A DNA stretch of 64,000 nt from Prorocentrum cordatum (GCA_963575745.1 CAUYUJ010000666.1:32172-96171); one strand, 5' to 3'; positions 19,302 through 29,521 are shown, numbered from the stretch's first letter. Notes: generated from the sequence alone by a model not told the origin. Made by a program: numbers and translations.

Positions 19302-21436
19302 GTGGCATGCGTAACAGCATCAAGAAAGTACACTGTGTACCGACGGGCTTGGGCACCAGGCGAGCGAGTTTGGGCCACAAGATGCACTGCTTGTACCACC
19401 AACTATTTCTCAATACATCTTCTATCTCTTGTCTGCGCTGGTACTGTACATGCATTGTGTCGTGCACCACAGACCAAGGAACTGAGTCGAACATCTCTGA
19501 GGCACCTCCAGTTCGATTCCGCGATTTGTTTCCATACTTCAGCGCCAGTCTGGATGACGAGGCGGACGCCGCGGACTGTCTTTTTGGCTTGCAGAGTTCC
19601 CTGCAAATCCCTGGAGGTATCCACATCATCCACAATGCTACTAAAGGCTGCCTTTACGCAATGAGTAATTTCGATGAGACGCACGATGGGATCAATGCAG
19701 TTTCAAAGTTCTTGCATCAGAAGTGGACCAGGGAGTTGTTCTCGGAGTACTGTTTATCTGGAGGACCTTACGATTGCTTCTCTGGGCTATTCGACACATT
19801 CGATGCTACTTTGATTGGTTGGCGCTGGGGGTCAGTGACAAGAGTGGTGACCCTGTTGCTCGCCAGGGAAGTCCCCCTCAGAGGAGCTTGGAATGCTGAC
19901 CGGATGCTTCAGCACGGGGCACAAGCTCGCCAACGCGACCCAAACAAATTTCCGAGCCAGATCAGGGATGTCAACAACGCGATCAAGAGTACGGCATTTT
20001 GGGAGCACATGCGCATGATAAAAGAGCTCGCCGATTGCACGGCGAGGATGACCTCGTGGATGGAGTCCTGCCCATGCCACTGGAACGTTCACCCGCACAG
20101 CATGGCAGGGCCCGAAGTGGACGAGACCCTCAACCCCGATGTTATCAGGTGCAGCTGTCCTCTGAACTCGCGCCGGGGCGTCGAGATGGCAACTGGTGTG
20201 TTTGACAGGTTTGCTCGCTTCTTACTTGACACTGCAGGCGGTCGCATACTTCGGGCCATTCACTTCCTGTCTGTGGACCAGCAGTTAAAGATCCTGGAGG
20301 ACTTCGAAGCTGGGCGCTCGCATCTGTTGCTGAACCTGGATATCAAGACGTCAGTTTGGCAGCAACTCCCACTGCTTCTTTGCGGGCTCGGCCATTGGAA
20401 CCCAGTTCATGCGAGGGCGTGCGCCCACAAAGCTTTCGCCCAGTGGGGCCGCATGACTGAGGATCTTCGAGGGCGCGCCCATCCTATCACCAGAGCAGTT
20501 TTCAGAGAGGACGCTCAGCTAAGTTCAGAAATGAGAAGATTCTGCACAGGGACTGATATGGTTGGCTTGCCTGGGTTGGAAAATCTGTCAGCCAGATTGT
20601 TTTTCGTATTGGTGTCTGAGCGAGGCGCTGAGCGGCCTCACGCTTTGCTCCACAAGGAGCTTTCTCATGCGCCAGGGGCGAGCGCTGCATATCTCAGTCT
20701 GTCATTGCGTTTAGGCAACTTCAAGTTCAGCCTCATCGACAAGCCATCCGAGTTGAGCGCATTGGCAAAAATATGTCGACTCGTCCATCACCCCCTGAAG
20801 GCAGCGCAAGCTTTGCGAGTTGAAACGCACCCTGATCTAGATGAAGCGTTCAGTTCTGCAGTCGACGTCAGCAACCATCAACTCTCTGTCGTCTTGGGGT
20901 CCACCAAAGAGCACGACCGGGTACTCAAGCGCGTAGTATACCATTTGGATCGTTTGAGCAGGTATCGGGACTCAGTGTTCGCAGATGGCGGCGGCCACGA
21001 CCCTGGCGATGACTTGTTGGCGGCGGTTGGCTTTGATGCAGGCGGGTCTGAGTTTGACGATGGTCCATCTGGGGGCGGCGAGGTGTCGACAACAGCAGTG
21101 GCGCCAGAGGCACGCATACCTGTCGATGGCCACGTCGGCTCAGGTCTTTCAGCCGGTCTAGACATGTCAGGTCTGAGCGTGCTGCGAGAAGCCTACGCTG
21201 TCGTCTCGTTCCGCCAACATGCCCAGAAAGCGTGCGAACGCAATGGGGCGGCTACGTATTTTTCCATCGAGGCGGCTCCAGCTCCAGCGCCAGATGACGC
21301 TCTGGACTCGGGAGGCCAAGCTCCGCAGATAACATCGTTGCTGGATTCCTTCGAGCTCGCGCCGGGCAGCGGCCTGGCTGCGACATCGCGGGGCAGGACC
21401 CCTATTAGCTTAAACTCGGATAACTCAGTCATCTGA
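19298..21436 (+). CDS. Unrecognised large protein, main exon (DDE-like motif)
   Basis: 712 codons, compositionally coding throughout. It begins GMRNSIKKVHCV and contains VSCTTDQGTESNI, which resembles the second catalytic D region (D.GTE) of DDE nucleases. A Cys-rich pair follows, SCPCHWNVHPH and IRCSCPLNSRRGVEMATG, possibly metal binding. The last ~120 residues are Gly/Ser/Ala-rich and likely disordered. The true coding start is probably an acceptor near 19288 (phase-compatible with a donor at 19061) rather than the ATG. I know of no named family with this layout. Confidence concerns being a gene, not its function. Confidence 0.6.
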   Translation: MSGMRNSIKKVHCVPTGLGTRRASLGHKMHCLYHQLFLNTSSISCLRWYCTCIVSCTTDQGTESNISEAPPVRFRDLFPYFSASLDDEADAADCLFGLQSSLQIPGGIHIIHNATKGCLYAMSNFDETHDGINAVSKFLHQKWTRELFSEYCLSGGPYDCFSGLFDTFDATLIGWRWGSVTRVVTLLLAREVPLRGAWNADRMLQHGAQARQRDPNKFPSQIRDVNNAIKSTAFWEHMRMIKELADCTARMTSWMESCPCHWNVHPHSMAGPEVDETLNPDVIRCSCPLNSRRGVEMATGVFDRFARFLLDTAGGRILRAIHFLSVDQQLKILEDFEAGRSHLLLNLDIKTSVWQQLPLLLCGLGHWNPVHARACAHKAFAQWGRMTEDLRGRAHPITRAVFREDAQLSSEMRRFCTGTDMVGLPGLENLSARLFFVLVSERGAERPHALLHKELSHAPGASAAYLSLSLRLGNFKFSLIDKPSELSALAKICRLVHHPLKAAQALRVETHPDLDEAFSSAVDVSNHQLSVVLGSTKEHDRVLKRVVYHLDRLSRYRDSVFADGGGHDPGDDLLAAVGFDAGGSEFDDGPSGGGEVSTTAVAPEARIPVDGHVGSGLSAGLDMSGLSVLREAYAVVSFRQHAQKACERNGAATYFSIEAAPAPAPDDALDSGGQAPQITSLLDSFELAPGSGLAATSRGRTPISLNSDNSVI

Positions 21437-21804
21437 GGGGGCTAAGCTAATATTCCTCATCGGATCGATCAGGACCCAATCAATTCAGTACTGCCAGCGT
21501 GGACCCCAAACAGTAGGTTCCTTCAGTCTAGACGGTTAAACGAAGTGGAACACTTAGTGCAAGCACCTGTTTGGGGAATTAACCTAACACTAACATCCTA
21601 GCTAGGCCGTTCCAGCCCTGCTATTTACCCCCCCCTGCTAGTTGGAGCTGCCGCCACCCCTGGGCCAACCCAAGTAAGTCAGATGTCTTCATGTGTGCAA
21701 GTTCCATGACATTCTTGCCAATTCGCGCAGGCGTTTGAGCATTAGGGTTGGTTGTTTTGGTGCCCTTCTGTTGCATGTGTTGAGAGTGCGAGAGCTTTGA
21801 GAGT
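21437..21804. other. Non-coding, probably an intron or intergenic
   Basis: No exon seen. Contains GAGAGTTTGAGAG short repeats at its end and an acceptor-like GTTTGCCGCAG ending at 21822. Confidence 0.4.
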
Positions 21805-22395
21805 TTGAGAGTTTGCCGCAGGAAAGTGGGCGCCCAGGCCGAGGGCATCCACGGCGGTGACGCGATGGACAGCGACGGCTCTGACAGCGCCATCCTCGAG
21901 GCTTGTGATTTGGAAGCTGATGGTACGTGCGGTGGAGATTTGGATGCTGATGGCGCGCATGCAGGCGCGTGCCAAAGCAACTACACATTCTTTCGGCTTC
22001 TGCACAGCAAGCCTTCGCAGCTTAAAAGACAGGCCACTGATATTGCCATCAGTTTGCGTTTGGAGGACATCGCCGTTTCAAAGCACGCCATCTCCGCCAT
22101 TAACGATGACGGTACGATTGATGTCGATGTGATCTCGAGCAAGTTTCTTTCAGGATCGTCGTATTCAAATGCAATGCTGCTGAGTTCCGCAAGTCTGCAC
22201 AGTGTGCGGGTCTGGCAGAAGCAAGGTCAGAACATTCGGTTTCACAGTAATCGCCTCGACGAAATCCCTGAAGACGTTCGTTCATCTGTTGATACTTTGA
22301 TTGATCGTCTTGTAGATGCGAGTGCGTGGCCAGGTACGCTCAAGTCGCTAAATTCGAAGGCTTCGCTTGATGTTACCGTCGCCCATCAATCTTGA
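21805..22395 (+). CDS. Hypothetical protein, possible C-terminal exon
   Basis: Probably starts after an acceptor at 21822 rather than at the nominal start. Acidic Asp/Gly/Ala-rich N-terminus (MDSDGSDSAILEACDLEADG), then a globular-looking part (YTFFRLLHSKPSQLKRQATDIAISLRLEDIAV ... WQKQGQNIRFHSNRL) and a stop at 22393. Same strand as the preceding unknown gene and possibly its last exon; no recognised domain. Confidence 0.5.
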   Translation: MRVCRRKVGAQAEGIHGGDAMDSDGSDSAILEACDLEADGTCGGDLDADGAHAGACQSNYTFFRLLHSKPSQLKRQATDIAISLRLEDIAVSKHAISAINDDGTIDVDVISSKFLSGSSYSNAMLLSSASLHSVRVWQKQGQNIRFHSNRLDEIPEDVRSSVDTLIDRLVDASAWPGTLKSLNSKASLDVTVAHQS

Positions 22396-22690
22396 GGGGG
22401 AGGTTTGGGGCCGACCAGTTGCGGCTTCATTGTGGCATCCCTGGGGCTTCGTAGGGCCTCCAACGGAGCTTACCAAGGGACCCCATGTGTGGTAGAGGGC
22501 CCCAAGAAGGCTCCAAGAGGGGCCCAACATGGCCCCAAGAAGGCTCCAAGAGGCGCCTGGCGTTGGCATAAGTGGTGCCCGACCTAGAGGAGGAGGAGGA
22601 GGAGGAGGAGGAGGAGGAGGAGGAGGAGGAGGAGGAGGAGGAGGAGTTGGTTGGTTGCTTGGTTGGTTGGTTGGTTGGTTGGTTGGCCTT
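22396..22690. repeat. Short CCAAGAGG repeats, (GGA)n and (GGTT)n
   Basis: 22490-22560 has CCCCAAGAAGGCTCCAAGAGG-type units, 22587-22646 is (GGA)n and 22647-22686 is (GGTT)n. No gene. Confidence 0.85.
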
Positions 22691-23292
22691 AAGTTCCCTC
22701 CCTAGGCTCTGCCTAGAAAGGTTCTTACCCTGTGTGCTTAAAAGGGCCGGGCCGTGCAACTCGCCCTGGGCGGTTCCCCCAGGATCCGCCCCGCGGTTCC
22801 CCCAGTTACGTCCCCTCAGCTTAGCGTTGCTTATCTCATCTTAGCTTCGCTTATGTCATCTTAGCTTAGCTTAGCTTGGTCTTAGCTCAGGTTTGTCTTA
22901 GCTTAGCTTACCTTCACCTTAGCTTCGCTGAGCTTTAGCATAGCATAGCACAGCACAGCATAGCATAGCGTATCATAGCATAGCGCAGCACATCATATCA
23001 TAACATAGCCCAGCATACCATAGCATAGCGCATCCTAGCATAGCATGGTATAGCATAGCATAGCATACCGCAGCACAACACAGCATAGCACAGCGCAGCA
23101 TATCATACCATAACATAGCTTAGCATAGCACAGCGCAGCATGGCATACCATAGCATATCATAGCATAGCATAGCGCATCCTAGCATAGCATAGCATAGCA
23201 TAGCATAGCGCAGCATAGCATGGCATGGCATAGCATAGCAACTAATGCTACTGTCCTAGGGGCTCCAACTTCTAGTAAAGGTCGCACTGGGG
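22691..23292 (+). repeat. Left arm of a ~600-bp inverted repeat pair
   Basis: Begins CCCTCCCTAGGCTCTGCC, then a GGTTCCCCCAGGATCCGCCC segment, TTAGCTT-rich sequence, a (TAGCA)n pentamer array at about 22935-23245, and ends GGGGCTCCAACTTCTAGTAA ... GTCGCACTGGGG. The same order appears reverse-complemented at 33001-33671. The two arms bracket about 9.7 kb. Confidence 0.85.
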
Positions 23293-23299
23293 TAACCAT

Positions 23300-23302
23300 A
23301 AC

Positions 23303-23340
<38 letters not shown>

Positions 23341-23565
23341 GCATCATCATTGATAGCATTTTCAATGAACGCCAAATGCTGCATTTCCCTAGGGGGTCCT
23401 GAGGATATACTTTGAAAGTGAGCATTTTTCAATGGACGCCACGTGCTGCATTTCCTTAGGGTTTCCTGGGGATGTATTCAATGAGCGCCAAATGTTGCAT
23501 TTCCCTCGGGTTTCCTGGGGACTCATGTTGAAAATGAGCATTTTCAATGAACGCTGCATTTCCCG
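23300..23565. repeat. (ATC)n and a 60-80-bp tandem repeat
   Basis: 23304-23350 is (ATC)n. 23350-23563 holds about 3.5 copies of a unit containing TTCAATGAACGCCAAATGCTGCATTTCCCTAGGG and TTCCTGGGGA. No gene. Confidence 0.8.
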
Positions 23566-23743
23566 CCCTTCCCCTCCCCCTCCTCCTGTGGAAACGGGAC
23601 GGGGCAATCCCAATATGCCCTGCTCTCAGTCAGCCCTCCCGGCGTGAGTCGTTCGGGCCCCTCCTCCTCCTCCTCCTCGTCCTCCTCCCCTCCCAAGATG
23701 CGTCTGCCGTGTCTGCCTCCTCCTCCCCCTCCTCTGCCGTCCA

Positions 23744-25255
23744 TTGTTTGTTGCTGTCTGGTGTCTGCCCAGGCCTCGGGGAAGTCAAACACTCGCTTCG
23801 CGTACCTCTAACATCCATGGCGCCTCATGTAGGCATGCGGACTTAGAGAGCACAGAAAACGATCTCACAACAGGGTGCTTACATGCCATGCGCTCAGCTG
23901 GGTGGGTGCAGGAGTTTCAGTTTCCTGAGGCAACTTCAGCAGCAGCTGGCTTTTCCAGATGGCAGTTGACAGAGGATGGGGTCCGCACACTCAAACCAAC
24001 GGTGCGACTCACGAATGGCAGGATGTTGATGGCACCAGAGGAGGGTGCTGATCTCAGCTCCCTGGATGTATATCAGCTCTACATGCGTTTGGACGAGTTG
24101 GGTTGGAAGCACAAACAATGGAACGGTGACAAGCTCGATTGCCCGCCGTTAGAGCTCCAAGGAGGCGTCTGTCAGAAGGTGTATTGGTCAGCCGCTGGCG
24201 CAGCAACAATATTGAAAACTTATTTGCTGGTGCTGTGCTACTATTGTACAGAAATTGGCATCACAAGGTTGAAAGACTCCAACATCAAGAGCATCGAGCA
24301 CATACGTGGCCAGACATACTACCATAAACTTCTGTGCATATTGGAACCCAGCAGATATTCCAGTGTCAATGCTGGAGTCCTTGACATATCTCTACTGGAT
24401 GTGGACGGTTTCGGTGGCTTGCACGGCGCCTTAGATGATGATGATGTCGACCAGGGGCACGATATTGACTATCAATTGCATGGCAGCAGCGACGATGACG
24501 ATTTCGGCACGCAGCGACGCTCCCACGTGAAGGCGTTCAAGCTTGAACAATCATTTCGCTGGTTTGGCGTGCCCTTCATGCACATATCCAAAGCAAAGGC
24601 TGGCGGTTTCCAATGTGATTGCCCTCGTAAGTCTCATCGAAAGTATCTCCCAGGAGGTGGTGTCACCCAGTGCTCGTGGACTTTGACGGGGCCTACGCCT
24701 GAGGATATCAAGAGCCGACTGAAATGGTGGGTGGCCAGCGCACGCAGCTTTGAGTGTCGGGATGATCATATGTCTTTCAGGCCGACGCTTGAGGAGGTGC
24801 CAGATCAGATTATCATTGAGAACTTGATGCAAGAAGTCACTGAACGACCAGATAGCGACACGGAGGCAGCTCAGGCGGCCCCGACCGCGGCGCCCAGGGG
24901 AAAGCGCCAGCGGAGCCGCCCAAGCAGAGGGGGCGCACCTGAGGACGCCGAGACCGCTGGGCCGCCCCCACCGCAGAGGCGCCCACGCAAGAGGAAGGTG
25001 CCCGAGGATGCCACGCGCGGCGGAAGCGGCCGTGGACGTGGCCGCGGGCAGGCCAAGGCCCGCCGACGCTCGGGCACAGGAGATGCAGCCAAGGAGATCG
25101 CCTGTCGGGGCCGCGGCCGCGGCGTGGCAGACGTTGAAGCAGCTGGCCACTCTACTGCCGCAGCTGCGGGATCATCCAGCAACTCTGGCGCCTCCACCTC
25201 TTCTCAGTCGAGTTCTGACTCCACGTCAGCTACCAAGTCGTCGTCTTCTGATTGA
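23744..25255 (+). CDS. Unknown protein with a Cys/His segment and basic tail
   Basis: Real coding probably begins near 23843 after an acceptor-like GCATGCGGACTTAG (HADLESTENDLTTGCLHAM); the first ~30 residues of the nominal frame look like intron. Middle: globular region with WQLTEDGVRTLKPTVRL and an Asp-rich linker. At about residues 270-345 is WFGVPFMHISKAKAGGFQCDCPRKSH...TQCSWTL...LKWWVASARSFECRDDHM, whose C-x-C, C and H pattern suggests a metal-binding module, a layout I associate with expanded dinoflagellate families of unknown function. The C-terminus is Arg/Gly/Pro-rich with RGRGRGQAKARR-type RG motifs, then Ser/Thr-rich, suggesting nucleic-acid binding or a nuclear location. Lies just inside the left inverted repeat. 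Confidence 0.58.
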   Translation: MFVAVWCLPRPRGSQTLASRTSNIHGASCRHADLESTENDLTTGCLHAMRSAGWVQEFQFPEATSAAAGFSRWQLTEDGVRTLKPTVRLTNGRMLMAPEEGADLSSLDVYQLYMRLDELGWKHKQWNGDKLDCPPLELQGGVCQKVYWSAAGAATILKTYLLVLCYYCTEIGITRLKDSNIKSIEHIRGQTYYHKLLCILEPSRYSSVNAGVLDISLLDVDGFGGLHGALDDDDVDQGHDIDYQLHGSSDDDDFGTQRRSHVKAFKLEQSFRWFGVPFMHISKAKAGGFQCDCPRKSHRKYLPGGGVTQCSWTLTGPTPEDIKSRLKWWVASARSFECRDDHMSFRPTLEEVPDQIIIENLMQEVTERPDSDTEAAQAAPTAAPRGKRQRSRPSRGGAPEDAETAGPPPPQRRPRKRKVPEDATRGGSGRGRGRGQAKARRRSGTGDAAKEIACRGRGRGVADVEAAGHSTAAAAGSSSNSGASTSSQSSSDSTSATKSSSSD

Positions 25256-26073
25256 AGGCATTTTTCTACAAGCACTGCTGGTTGCGTCTTATCAACCATG
25301 GACAGGAAGGCTGGAACTGTGAACTGTGCGTTTGGAAAGAAAAGAGCGGGGGCAAAAGGGCTCGAACAATGTAAGTGCCTAAAGAAGCTTGAAAAAGCCA
25401 GAGAAAGTTTGAAAAGCTTGAAAAAGCCTGAAAAGCTTGAAAAAGCCTGAAAAGTTTGAAAAGCTTGAATTTGGTCTTCTGCGGCCTACCCTGGGCCAGC
25501 CTGGGCGACTACGCGGGGAGTGCGATTTTGGGCTGCCCGAACCGAAGCAAAATCAACCGAAAAACGCTTGAAATCATTAGAAATCCATCCGATTTTCATT
25601 GATTTTGGTCCGTTTTGGTCAAAAAAACACCGAAAACGTCCCAAAAAGGTGTTTTCCCCGGAACTCCCCGGAACTCCCCGGAACTCCCCGGAACTCCCCG
25701 GAACTCCCCGGAACTCAATGGAGCCAACACGCACGTTTGGGTTTTTCTGGAGCGCGGCCGCCCTGGATTGACAATTTCTGGCTTTTTCAAAGAATTCAGG
25801 TTTTCCGATGGCCCATCGCATTGATATGTGGCTTGCTCGTTCTGACATCACAACATCTGGAGGGGATCGGCCCATAAGCGCGGTAGAAGAAACAAGAGTG
25901 GGCGATTCTAAGGTTAAGGTAGCAAGTTGAGTTTCGAAAGACAGGAGTCCTCCTCGTCCTCCACTCCCACCCTCCTCACCCCCTCTTCGGAGGAGTTCCC
26001 GTCCAAGTCTCTCTCCTAACAAGACTTCGGAGCATTCAAGTTCCTACGATAGACGCTTGTTCCTGCTCGCTGG
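25256..26073. other. Gene-free stretch with two short tandem repeats
   Basis: 25384-25467 is an AAAAGCTTGAAAAAGCCTG-type tandem repeat. 25656-25718 is a 10-bp tandem repeat (CCCCGGAACT, about 6 units). Otherwise intron-like or intergenic; no exon seen. Confidence 0.7.
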
Positions 26074-27741
26074 TTGAGGCCCAAATCGTTTGAGGCGACG
26101 GGCAGGCCGCCCGCTTTTCCAGTGATGACGCGCGACTTGTCTCGCGTTGATGGCCCGAGCAGTTTCGAAGCGATCTGGGCGTGGCCAAACGATCTCAACA
26201 AGATGATTTTACAGAAGGACGCCATGCGTGAGCGGTACTTCGACAACTTGCGGGAGGGCGTGCGCATGCGGCTGAACTACGCTGGTTGCCTCGCTGAGAC
26301 CGTGGGTATGCATTACGTGGTTGCCGACCTCCATAAGCGTGGCGTAGGCGGCCCCATAGACGCGAAGACGGTCCACTCTTGCGATTTCGCCGACGGCCCC
26401 CAGAAGATCTTCCACAACGCGCCAGAGGAATTGCGCCCGCTACACGGCTTTGATAACATAGAAGATCTATTGCCAGAACAAGTGCGACACGCCCTAGATG
26501 ATATGCAGCCGAACTTTGCGGAGTGGGCCATGGCAAAGACAGATTCGGATAGGAACCAGGTGAAGGAAAAGCACATGCAGGCTTACATGGAGATGGCGAA
26601 GTACCTGAAGAGGCAGGTCGAGAAGGGCACGCTCAAAAACGGCACGGCCAAATGCATTCGCCATGATTCCGCGTGCCCAACATCGTGCTGGGGTCCAGGG
26701 CCACAGGCTCCAGGGGCCAGTAGGACGTTGAAGATTGAGTCAGCTGGGTCAATTTGCGTCGCCTGGAGCGATGCGGGAAGCCATATGGGTTTCGGTCACC
26801 CATCTATGCGCACAATGTTGGTGTGGGCCTCAATCGTTCTCAATACCTCGCCGGATGTTATCTCCCACGAGTGCGTCAAGGGCTTCCCCATTTGGGTGTT
26901 GGAGTCTTTCTTTGGTCGTGACTACATCATGCACGTGTTCGAGAGCATGAGCCCCGTGACCAGGGGCTTCCCAAGTGTGCGGGAGAGGCGCTACACATAC
27001 TTCTTTAAGAAGTCCGCTGTGCTTTTCTTGGGATCATCTCAGGAGTTCGAGGCCATGTTCAACAAGGAGTGCGTGCTTCCAGGGTCAATCTACTACAGTG
27101 ACTCCGACGAGAATGTGAGGGAAGAGTTCGAAGAACTTGCTGGGAGGCGCAAGCTGAACCCAATATGCATGAGCCACAAGATGGACTGGAGTGAGATCTA
27201 CGCGCCTGGGGCTCAGAAGCGCCTCGAAGCTGAAGTTAAGAGGAACAGGTGCAACATCAAGGCGTCCGCAGACATCGTTGTTGATGTGGACAGGCTTGGC
27301 GTCTCGGGGCACGTCTTCCCCTCCATGGTGACTCACGGGTTATGGTACTCCACGAAGCACCGCAGGCACATGACCCCCAGGGAGACCTTGTGCGTTGCAG
27401 GCATACCTGCAACTCCAGCCGCCATGGACATCTTGGACCTCCCTTGGAAGAATGCTCTCAACATGCTGTCAGTGGGTGAGGTGAAGACCCTTGCTGGCAA
27501 TACCATGCACATGGTGGTCGCCACGCAACTGCTGGCCTACGTGATCGCAAACACACTGAAGATCGATCCAGGGCCGGCTTGCTCCAGCATCGACTTCGGC
27601 GACGACGGCGACGACGGCGCCATCGTGATCGAAGACGAGAGCCAGGTCGCAGACATCGAGCTCGCCAACATCCAGTTCGAAGGCACTGGCGTGATGGACC
27701 CGGCTGCGCCTTCGGCATCGAAGAGGCGCCGGACAGAGTGA
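26074..27741 (+). CDS. C5-cytosine DNA-methyltransferase-like protein
   Basis: The first ATG is at 26125, just after an acceptor-like CCCGCTTTTCCAG (ends 26122); upstream exons are possible. Family motifs in order: a motif II/III-like segment VHSCDF...FDNIEDLLP; motif IV GSICVAWSDAG (canonical G-x-P-C-x-x-x-S-x-x-G, Pro replaced by Ile, the catalytic Cys position kept); motif VI HECVKGF (canonical E-N-V, Asn replaced by Cys); motif VIII SVRERRYTYFF (R-x-R-x-Y); motif IX RRHMTPRETLCVAGIP; motif X LAGNTMHMVVA. These enzymes methylate C5 of cytosine in DNA. A recognisable motif I (F-x-G-x-G) is not evident, so cofactor binding may be altered. The C-terminal tail is Asp-rich. Such methyltransferases occur in some eukaryotic retroelements, including dinoflagellate ones. 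Activity uncertain. Confidence 0.68.
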   Translation: MRPKSFEATGRPPAFPVMTRDLSRVDGPSSFEAIWAWPNDLNKMILQKDAMRERYFDNLREGVRMRLNYAGCLAETVGMHYVVADLHKRGVGGPIDAKTVHSCDFADGPQKIFHNAPEELRPLHGFDNIEDLLPEQVRHALDDMQPNFAEWAMAKTDSDRNQVKEKHMQAYMEMAKYLKRQVEKGTLKNGTAKCIRHDSACPTSCWGPGPQAPGASRTLKIESAGSICVAWSDAGSHMGFGHPSMRTMLVWASIVLNTSPDVISHECVKGFPIWVLESFFGRDYIMHVFESMSPVTRGFPSVRERRYTYFFKKSAVLFLGSSQEFEAMFNKECVLPGSIYYSDSDENVREEFEELAGRRKLNPICMSHKMDWSEIYAPGAQKRLEAEVKRNRCNIKASADIVVDVDRLGVSGHVFPSMVTHGLWYSTKHRRHMTPRETLCVAGIPATPAAMDILDLPWKNALNMLSVGEVKTLAGNTMHMVVATQLLAYVIANTLKIDPGPACSSIDFGDDGDDGAIVIEDESQVADIELANIQFEGTGVMDPAAPSASKRRRTE

Positions 27742-28337
27742 CGATGCCAGGTTCAGGCTTTCATTTCAAGTAAGGGGTGCGCACGAGGGGTAGTAGCGCG
27801 TGCTGATATAGAACATACAGTTCGATTTTCCAGGGGTGCATGGCGTGTTCAAGAGAGATCGTCCGCCCACTGGGATAAAATGATAGTTGCAAGTTTGGGG
27901 GGTATTCCGAATGCGTCGACATGAATTGACGGCTTTCCTGAATCGTTCTTGTTCTCCCTCCCGAGTGGCTCATCCGCCACGAGTGCCTAGAGGACATCAG
28001 TCGTGTCGCTCCGAAGTTTGTCAGATCCAATGTCTGAGTCAAGTAAGGATGATCATGACGGATCGGCTCGGAAAATTGGTCAGATTACCAGTGTTCGGCA
28101 AATGGGTCCTCGTCGCCACGTGGTGCCGTTACGTTCTGCAACTGTTTCTGGGGCAATCGTTTTTCAGAAACGTTATGTCTGGCTATGCTGCTATGCGCGC
28201 GGTGCCGTGAGGGCGGTGATGCCGATGGTGAGCGTCATAATGGTGGTAGCGATGATGATGATGATGATGATGATGACGATGACGATGACGATGACGATAA
28301 TGATGATGATGATGAGGATGATAATGATGATGATGAC

Positions 28338-28408
<71 letters not shown>

Positions 28409-28801
28409 CGATGACGATGACGATGACGATAATGATGATGATGATGAGGATGATAATGATGATGATGACGATGATGATGATATAGTGATAGTGATAGTGA
28501 CAGTGATAGTGATAGTGATAGTGATATCAAGCAAGAGTTAGCTTTTTACGAGCGGTGCCGTGTGGTGATGATTGTGATTGTGGATGTTTCGGGGGCGCCC
28601 GCGTTTCGATTTGCTTGGTCGTGCAGTGCGCGTGCTGCTGTGCGGTGCCCGTGTTAGTCCTTCTCTACTCGGGTCCAGATACTCACAGCATGATTCGGCA
28701 TTGCGACTGTTGCAATGCTATGGCATGGCAGAGCTTCTTACCTCAAGCTTGGTTTCGAGGGACCGCAGCGTCTGGAGTCGTTAGCCTTCCTGGGGTAAGC
28801 C
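27742..28801. other. Non-coding, with a long (GAT)n microsatellite
   Basis: 28251-28487 is (GAT)n with AAT/GAC variants, followed by (TGATAG)n to 28527. No convincing exon; poly-Asp, poly-Met and poly-Ser ORFs here are artefacts. Confidence 0.8.
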
Positions 28802-29521
28802 ATGGATAAGTTCCTGGGTAAGCACGCGATGGCGAAGGCCGGGCCTCGGCCTGCGGCTCGCCGCGCCCAGGCGACACAACCAAAGGCAGCGCCGCAGCCC
28901 GCGCCGAAGCCTGCGGGTCGTCGCGGCCGCAGGGGCGCGGCCGAGTCTGGCCCAGCGGAGGAGCAGCCGCCGCGCACGGCGGCACCGCGGGCTCAGGAGC
29001 CAGTGCCCGAGCAGCCCGCCTCAGCGGAGGAGCAGCCGCCGCCCGCGGAGGCGCCGGAGGCTGAGGAGCCAGCGCCTGCGGCGGCCCAGGCCGCGCCGTC
29101 GCCTGGGGCTGCCCTGGGGGCTCAGGAGGTTGAGGAGACGTTGCCTACGCCCGCCGCCTCGGGGCCCGTGGCAGCCCAAGAGACGGCGGCCCAGGCAGCT
29201 TCGGCAGGAGGTGAACCGCCCGCGGCGCTGGAGGCGGCTCATGCTGCAGTGGCGGGTGCTGTCGATGGGGCCCGCGATTCGGCCCAGACGGCAGGCGAGG
29301 AGGCCGAACGTGCGGCTGCCAAGATGGCCGACGGCCACGGCGGCGGCGACGGCGCTGCCGAGGACGCTGAGGATGAGGACAGGGCTGAGGATGAGGAGGA
29401 GGTGGATGTGGCCGAGGGGCTAATCCAGCTGGTTCCACACAGACACAGACACACACACACACATTCACACACACACACACACACCCTAGACATTGGGAAG
29501 GTCAAGCATGTTTCGATTTAG
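28802..29521 (+). CDS. Ala/Pro/Glu-rich hypothetical protein or exon
   Basis: Starts MDKFLGKHAMAKAGPRPAARR at an ATG after GGGTAAGCC. Almost entirely Ala, Pro, Glu and Gln, with a basic N-terminal fifth and an acidic end (EDAEDEDRAEDEEEVDVAEG). The frame then runs into a (CA)n tract at 29435-29485, which is probably an intron, so real coding likely ends near 29430. Disordered; no domain recognised. May be an upstream exon of the 29918 gene (same strand). Confidence 0.42.
   Translation: MDKFLGKHAMAKAGPRPAARRAQATQPKAAPQPAPKPAGRRGRRGAAESGPAEEQPPRTAAPRAQEPVPEQPASAEEQPPPAEAPEAEEPAPAAAQAAPSPGAALGAQEVEETLPTPAASGPVAAQETAAQAASAGGEPPAALEAAHAAVAGAVDGARDSAQTAGEEAERAAAKMADGHGGGDGAAEDAEDEDRAEDEEEVDVAEGLIQLVPHRHRHTHTHSHTHTHTLDIGKVKHVSI

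Noticed and set aside
28251-28527. Asp-rich protein encoded by the (GAT)n tract
   Set aside because: Pure microsatellite; the same tract is equally open as poly-Met and poly-Ser/His.
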